Positions 61,097-64,000 of a stretch of 64,000 nt of DNA are shown here, piece by piece. The translations under genes were made by a program, and so were the position numbers. The notes beneath the pieces are model-generated. The model saw nothing but the letters and a program-made list of their open reading frames with translations, made no database searches and was not told the origin of the DNA. Source of the stretch: Streptomyces sp. RPT161 (GTDB taxonomy: Bacteria > Actinomycetota > Actinomycetes > Streptomycetales > Streptomycetaceae); contig NZ_JAPZVN010000024.1 in assembly GCF_027533845.1 (NCBI RefSeq), positions 31,624-95,623 of the forward strand, read 5' to 3'. Positions within the stretch are counted from its first letter, which is position 1. Each line of letters begins with the position of its first letter.

Positions 61097-61312
61097 ATGC
61101 GCTGGGACAACCTGGGCCTCAACGGGAGCACGCCCGCACTGTTCGGCACCGAGGTCGTTTCGCGGACGTTCGACACCCCGGAGTTCCGTGGGATCACCTT
61201 CCACGAGGTACGGGCCCGCACGATCATCAACCGGGTGCCGGGGGCGTCCCGGATGCCGTTCGAGTGGACGGTCAACCCCTACCGCGGGTGCAGCCACGCC
61301 TGCGGGCACTGA
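61097..61312 (+). pseudogene. 5' fragment of an Rv2578c-like radical SAM gene, cut by integration
   Basis: The 71 residues (RWDNLGLNGSTPALFGTE, RTFDTPEFRGITFHEVRA, INRVPGASRMPFEWTVNPYRG) match the start of actinobacterial Rv2578c-family radical SAM proteins, and continue to CSHAC. The family then reads V-Y-C to finish the iron-sulfur CxxxCxxC site, but here it becomes GH and stops at 61310. GAGGAGG precedes ATG 61097. The break coincides with the start of a phage-like gene set, so this is the left fragment of a disrupted gene; the 3' part should lie beyond the window. Confidence 0.8.
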
Positions 61313-61320
61313 AACAGACC
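61290..61320. other. probable left attachment junction (attL) of the integrated element
   Basis: The conserved radical SAM sequence ends around TGCAGCCACGCCTGCG (61290-61305) and unrelated DNA follows. The core cannot be delimited without the right junction. Integration inside a coding gene is typical of serine-integrase actinophages. Confidence 0.5.
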
Positions 61321-61434
61321 ACCACTGTTTGACCGGCGGTCCGATCGGCGCCCAGCAATGGGACGGGCCGCCCTGGTGGTAGCACACCAAAGACGGCCCT
61401 GACCGACCACCTTGATGCAACCAAGGAGTCGGCT

Positions 61435-61932
61435 GTGCCGATTACAGCGTTTCTTGCACCCTCGCGTCCATCCCGCACCTCCGCCTCTCCGCGCCGCTTC
61501 TTCGCCCGTCTCGCCAACGCGGCCCGCGAGTTCACCCACCGCCCCGCTCCGTCGAAGCCGGCGGCCGTCGCCGCTCCGGAGCCGACTGACCTGTTCACGG
61601 CCGACGAGCTGCCGCCGGTCGAGGACATCGAGGCCGCTGCCGAGGCCTACGCCGAGGCCGGCGGCCAGGCCAGGGCCGCGGATCGAGCCAAGCGCAAGTC
61701 AAAGAAACTTCTCGACCGTCTGGCGAGCGGCCGGTACGGGGCTTGGAGGATCGAGCGCGTCGAGTCGAGTCGGCAGGTCGCGGATCTGGAGAAGATCGCG
61801 CAGATCTTCCGTGACCACGACCTTGGGCCCGTCCCGATGCGGTCTGTGGCTCCGAGCCTCAAGGTCACCCGCGCCGCCGAGCGCGAGCTGCTGCCCACGG
61901 CTGCCGAGTTGCTCGCCGAGGTGACGGCATGA
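61435..61932 (+). CDS. hypothetical phage-type protein
   Basis: The 165-residue protein has a basic, Pro/Ser-rich N-terminus (about 1-45), an acidic segment (DLFTADELPPVEDIEAAAEA), and a helical, charged C-terminal part (AKRKSKKLLDRLASGRYGAW, RQVADLEKIAQIF, RAAERELLPTAAELLAEV). I recognise no family. GTG 61435 follows AAGGAG by 6 bases. It is the first gene of the coupled set and overlaps the HNH gene (ATGA). Confidence 0.65.
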   Translation: MPITAFLAPSRPSRTSASPRRFFARLANAAREFTHRPAPSKPAAVAAPEPTDLFTADELPPVEDIEAAAEAYAEAGGQARAADRAKRKSKKLLDRLASGRYGAWRIERVESSRQVADLEKIAQIFRDHDLGPVPMRSVAPSLKVTRAAERELLPTAAELLAEVTA

Positions 61933-62726
61933 CCGCCATCACCGAAGCCACCATGCGCCGCTTCTGGGCGAAGGTCGCCATCGACCCGGCCGGCCACCTC
62001 CTGTGGACCGCGAACAAGAGCCGTGGCGGTTATGGCCTGTTCCGGGCTGGCGACAGCACTGTCATCGCCCACCGGTTCGCCTACGAGGCGCTCGTCGGCG
62101 CCATCCCCGAGGGCATGCAGCTCGACCATCTGTGCCGGATAAGGCACTGCGTGGCGCCGAACTGCCTTGAGCCCGTAACGCCGCGGGAGAACACGCTTCG
62201 CAGCGAGGGCCTCGCGGCGCTGAACGCCGTGAAGACGCACTGCCTGAACGGCCACCCGTTCGATGAGAACAACACGTACATCAACTGCCACGGCAACCGG
62301 CAGTGCAGGGAGTGTCAGCGCGTATACGACCGCGCGTATCAGGCACAGCGACGTCTGACCCACAAGGACGTGATCAACGCTCAATCCCGGGCTCGCTACG
62401 CGACTCGTGACGACGCTTGGAAGGACGCCACCAATGCCGCTGTCCGTGCTCGGCGGGCCGCTCGTAACGCAGCCGCGCCACCGGACCCGCTGGTCGTAGG
62501 CATCTTGGCCCTTTTCAAGGCCAACGGCACGGAAGGGCTCACTGCTCCGCAGGTAGCTCGGGCCGTCTTCGAGGCCGAGAGCGTGTCTCGCGCCCAGCTG
62601 GAGAAGGTCCGCAGCCGACTCGACAAACTCGCTGGCGACGATCGCCTGATCCGGCACGACGGCCTGGGCAAGACCTCCCCGGCCACGTACTACCCCGGCG
62701 CCACCGTGCGGGGTGAGGCGTCATGA
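61929..62726 (+). CDS. HNH endonuclease with zinc-finger-like segments
   Basis: The 265-residue protein has an HNH core: AHRFAYEALVGAIPEGMQLD with HLCRIRHCVAPNCLEPVTP, which holds the catalytic histidine, and ENTLRS. It continues with a second cysteine/histidine cluster (HCLNGHPFDENNTYI, QCRECQRVYD), which may bind zinc. The C-terminal about 80 residues (GLTAPQVARAVFEAES, VRSRLDKLAGDDRLIRHD) look like a winged helix. Phage HNH enzymes act in packaging, homing or recombination. It overlaps both neighbours by ATGA. Confidence 0.85.
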   Translation: MTAITEATMRRFWAKVAIDPAGHLLWTANKSRGGYGLFRAGDSTVIAHRFAYEALVGAIPEGMQLDHLCRIRHCVAPNCLEPVTPRENTLRSEGLAALNAVKTHCLNGHPFDENNTYINCHGNRQCRECQRVYDRAYQAQRRLTHKDVINAQSRARYATRDDAWKDATNAAVRARRAARNAAAPPDPLVVGILALFKANGTEGLTAPQVARAVFEAESVSRAQLEKVRSRLDKLAGDDRLIRHDGLGKTSPATYYPGATVRGEAS

Positions 62727-62977
62727 GCGCCATCGTGCCCGGCGGCCTGTACGAGCTGCTGCCGGTTCCGGGTTCGGTCCGCACCGTGGACGGAACCGTG
62801 ACCGTCATCGAGGTGGGGCCGATCGGCCCCACCGAGTGGGCGACGGTCAGCGGCCGTGTCGAGGTGCCGGTCGAGGACCTGGAAGACGGTGAGGTGCCGG
62901 GCCTGGTCGAGGAGCAGACCTGGATCACGCTGGCGTCCCGCATCGGCGAGCCGGTCCGGCAGGCGGTGGCCCGATGA
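62723..62977 (+). CDS. small hypothetical phage-type protein
   Basis: The 84-residue protein is acidic with alternating beta-like segments (GGLYELLPVPGSVRTV, VTVIEVGPIGPTEWATV, GRVEVPVEDLEDGEVPGLV). It may be a small beta-barrel. I recognise no family. It overlaps the HNH gene and the next gene by ATGA. Confidence 0.65.
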   Translation: MSAIVPGGLYELLPVPGSVRTVDGTVTVIEVGPIGPTEWATVSGRVEVPVEDLEDGEVPGLVEEQTWITLASRIGEPVRQAVAR

Positions 62978-63561
62978 CACACACGCCTCTGCACATCGCC
63001 GTTCAGGTGGCCCGCCGGTTCCTGGCTGAGGCGGACGCCATCGATGTGGGCACCGCCGACCGTGGCGAGGTCTACAGCTCGCACGGGGCGCTCATGCAGT
63101 CGATGCGGACGCTGCTCGATGCGGTCGCCGCGGACACGCCGGCGCGCCTCTCCGCGCAGCATGACGCCGAGTTCCGGAACCTGTGCCGGGCCGCGCGGGT
63201 GGAGTTGCACGCCGCCAAGGGTGCGTTGCAGCGCCTGGACGGGTTCGAGCAGGCTCTGACCCGCATGGTCTGGCCCGACGAGGACCAGGCCCCAGCCGAA
63301 CGGCCAGCGGAGCGGTGCCCGGCGGCGCACGCGGAGGACCCGACGCCGTGCGGCGGCCCCGTCGTGGTGACGGTGCTGGATGCCCGCAACGGAGGGGCGG
63401 AGGGCTGCGAGCATCACGCGGCCCGCCTGCTGGCCTCGTTGGAGCGCGGCCGTGTGTACGCGCTGCCGGATGCCCCCGAGGGTGCGGCGAGCCGTGTGTT
63501 CAGGGCGGCCGGGAACCTGCGGCCGTTCGAATGGCTGCGGCGGGGCGGTGACGGGTCGTGA
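62974..63561 (+). CDS. hypothetical phage-type protein
   Basis: The 195-residue protein is helical at first (IAVQVARRFLAEADAIDVGT, LMQSMRTLLDAVAADTPAR, RVELHAAKGALQRLDGFEQA) and has Cys/His residues later (RCPAAHAEDPTPCGGP, GCEHHAARLL) that could bind a metal. No family is recognised. It overlaps the previous gene by ATGA and the next by GTGA. Confidence 0.65.
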   Translation: MTHTPLHIAVQVARRFLAEADAIDVGTADRGEVYSSHGALMQSMRTLLDAVAADTPARLSAQHDAEFRNLCRAARVELHAAKGALQRLDGFEQALTRMVWPDEDQAPAERPAERCPAAHAEDPTPCGGPVVVTVLDARNGGAEGCEHHAARLLASLERGRVYALPDAPEGAASRVFRAAGNLRPFEWLRRGGDGS

Positions 63562-63764
63562 AGCCGAAGTTCCCGATCCCGCGGCCGACCGAGCACGCCG
63601 CGATCGGCAACGCAAGCCTCACGGCCCAGCCGCTGCCGCCGATGCCGGTCCTCTTCGCCGGTCTCCTCACCGCTCAGGCGCTCGACGACCGGCACGGGGA
63701 GAACCTCTTCGCCCACGCCATCGCCCGCAGCGGTCAAGGCCCGCACACCGCCCCCACCCGCTGA
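63558..63764 (+). CDS. small hypothetical phage-type protein
   Basis: The 68-residue protein (KFPIPRPTEHAAIGNASLTA, PPMPVLFAGLLTAQALDDRH) begins at a GTG overlapping the previous stop and ends before a hairpin. It has no clear membrane helix or domain. Coupling supports translation, but the function is unknown. Confidence 0.55.
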   Translation: MKPKFPIPRPTEHAAIGNASLTAQPLPPMPVLFAGLLTAQALDDRHGENLFAHAIARSGQGPHTAPTR

Positions 63765-63821
63765 CGGCCTGGGGCCCGGCCCCTCCTCTCACGGGGGCCG
63801 GTACCCGCCCGCAAAACCGGC

Positions 63822-63850
63822 GCCGCCCCGGGGCCGAATCCCGGGGCGGC
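63822..63850 (+). terminator. hairpin after the coupled phage gene set
   Basis: GCCGCCCCGGG (63822-63832) pairs perfectly with CCCGGGGCGGC (63840-63850) around a 7-base loop, between the 63764 stop and the next start at 63890. No T tail follows. Confidence 0.5.
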
Positions 63851-63889
63851 TGTCGGCCCCACTCCACCACCAAGGAAGAAGGCAGGACC

Positions 63890-64000
63890 GTGACCATTTT
63901 GGATGAACAACCCGCCACAGGTACACGGTGGACCGCCGAGCCGCTGCGCCCCTCCTACGGGCCGACGCTCGTCAACGGCTGGGGCGAGGGCGAGATCCCG
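63890..64000 (+). CDS. start of a further phage-type gene, cut by the window edge
   Basis: GTG 63890 follows AAGGAAGAAGGCAGGACC. The 37 codons in view read TILDEQPATGTRW and then PLRPSYGPTLVNGWGEGEIP. The frame is open to the end; the family is not recognised. Confidence 0.55.
   Translation, partial: MTILDEQPATGTRWTAEPLRPSYGPTLVNGWGEGEIP

Larger units (their letters stand above)
61313..64000. mobile_element. left part of an integrated phage-like or conjugative element
   Basis: From the cut radical SAM gene to the window end, all genes run rightward, are short, are joined by ATGA or GTGA overlaps, and lack housekeeping families; one is an HNH endonuclease. This resembles an actinophage or integrative element arm. 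Integrase, structural and replication genes are not in view, so phage versus integrative element is open. Confidence 0.65.

Noticed and set aside
1..64000. CRISPR array or defence island
   Set aside because: No regularly spaced direct repeats, Cas-like motifs or known defence families were seen in the window.

Overview
The window is high-GC actinobacterial chromosome, almost certainly Streptomyces or a close relative such as Kitasatospora. The support is strong GC bias at third codon positions, frequent GTG/TTG starts with GGAGG-type ribosome sites, twin-arginine and LAETG-type sortase signals, a SpoIIE/PP2C signalling protein with GAF and ATPase domains, and Streptomyces-typical small families (DUF6158, DUF2795, SseB, orphan TatA). 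All functions are read from sequence features and family knowledge; no search was run.

Region 1-2.7 kb is a decayed island: the C-terminal part of a DUF5919-like regulator, a broken tyrosine integrase, and an IS5-type element carrying a small passenger gene. It abuts the 3' end of a tRNA-Leu(GAG) gene. Region 3-18 kb is ordinary core metabolism and transport: aldehyde dehydrogenase, FdhD, an orphan TatA, an SBF-family transporter with a divergent LysR regulator, a two-unit AsnC/Lrp regulator beside a DHA2 exporter, a long-chain acyl-CoA ligase, an aldo/keto reductase, a PhyH-type dioxygenase, a lipoprotein, a methyltransferase and an APC permease.

Region 18-29 kb holds a sortase-anchored phospholipase C-type phosphoesterase, an efeO-efeB pair without efeU, a cold-shock protein, and a minus-strand run of AtpF-like protein, DUF6158, a fold-type-I aminotransferase-like protein without a visible PLP lysine, and an MBL hydrolase. 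DUF2795, SseB, a quinone-type reductase and a secreted SGNH hydrolase follow. Region 29-37 kb is a mannosidase locus: a secreted GH92, a DUF5107/TPR protein and a Tat-exported GH47, with a LacI-type operator-like site before GH92.

Region 37-48 kb begins with a phosphopantetheinyl transferase and a GNAT acetyltransferase. It then holds a compact cluster: a GT87-like polyprenol-dependent glycosyltransferase, a membrane molybdo-oxidoreductase with a haem-b-like anchor, a coupled small membrane protein, GT2 / DUF2064 / methyltransferase joined by ATGA overlaps, WYL and SnoaL genes, a response-regulator/histidine-kinase pair and an NAD-dependent sugar epimerase. It looks like an envelope-glycoconjugate and redox system under its own two-component control.

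Region 48-61 kb holds an M55-M20-S9 peptidase operon. A perfect 66-bp palindrome sits directly upstream of it; its centre is a DasR/HutC-like GGTCTAGACC and it contains two inverted TTATCCACA DnaA-box sequences. A methyltransferase, a PAS-GAF-PP2C-ATPase regulator, a large membrane protein of unknown role, an MFS transporter fused to three CarboxypepD_reg-like repeats and an SRPBCC protein follow. From about 61.3 kb to the end lies the left end of an integrated phage-like element, which truncates an Rv2578c-like radical SAM gene and carries coupled small genes including an HNH endonuclease; it runs past the window.
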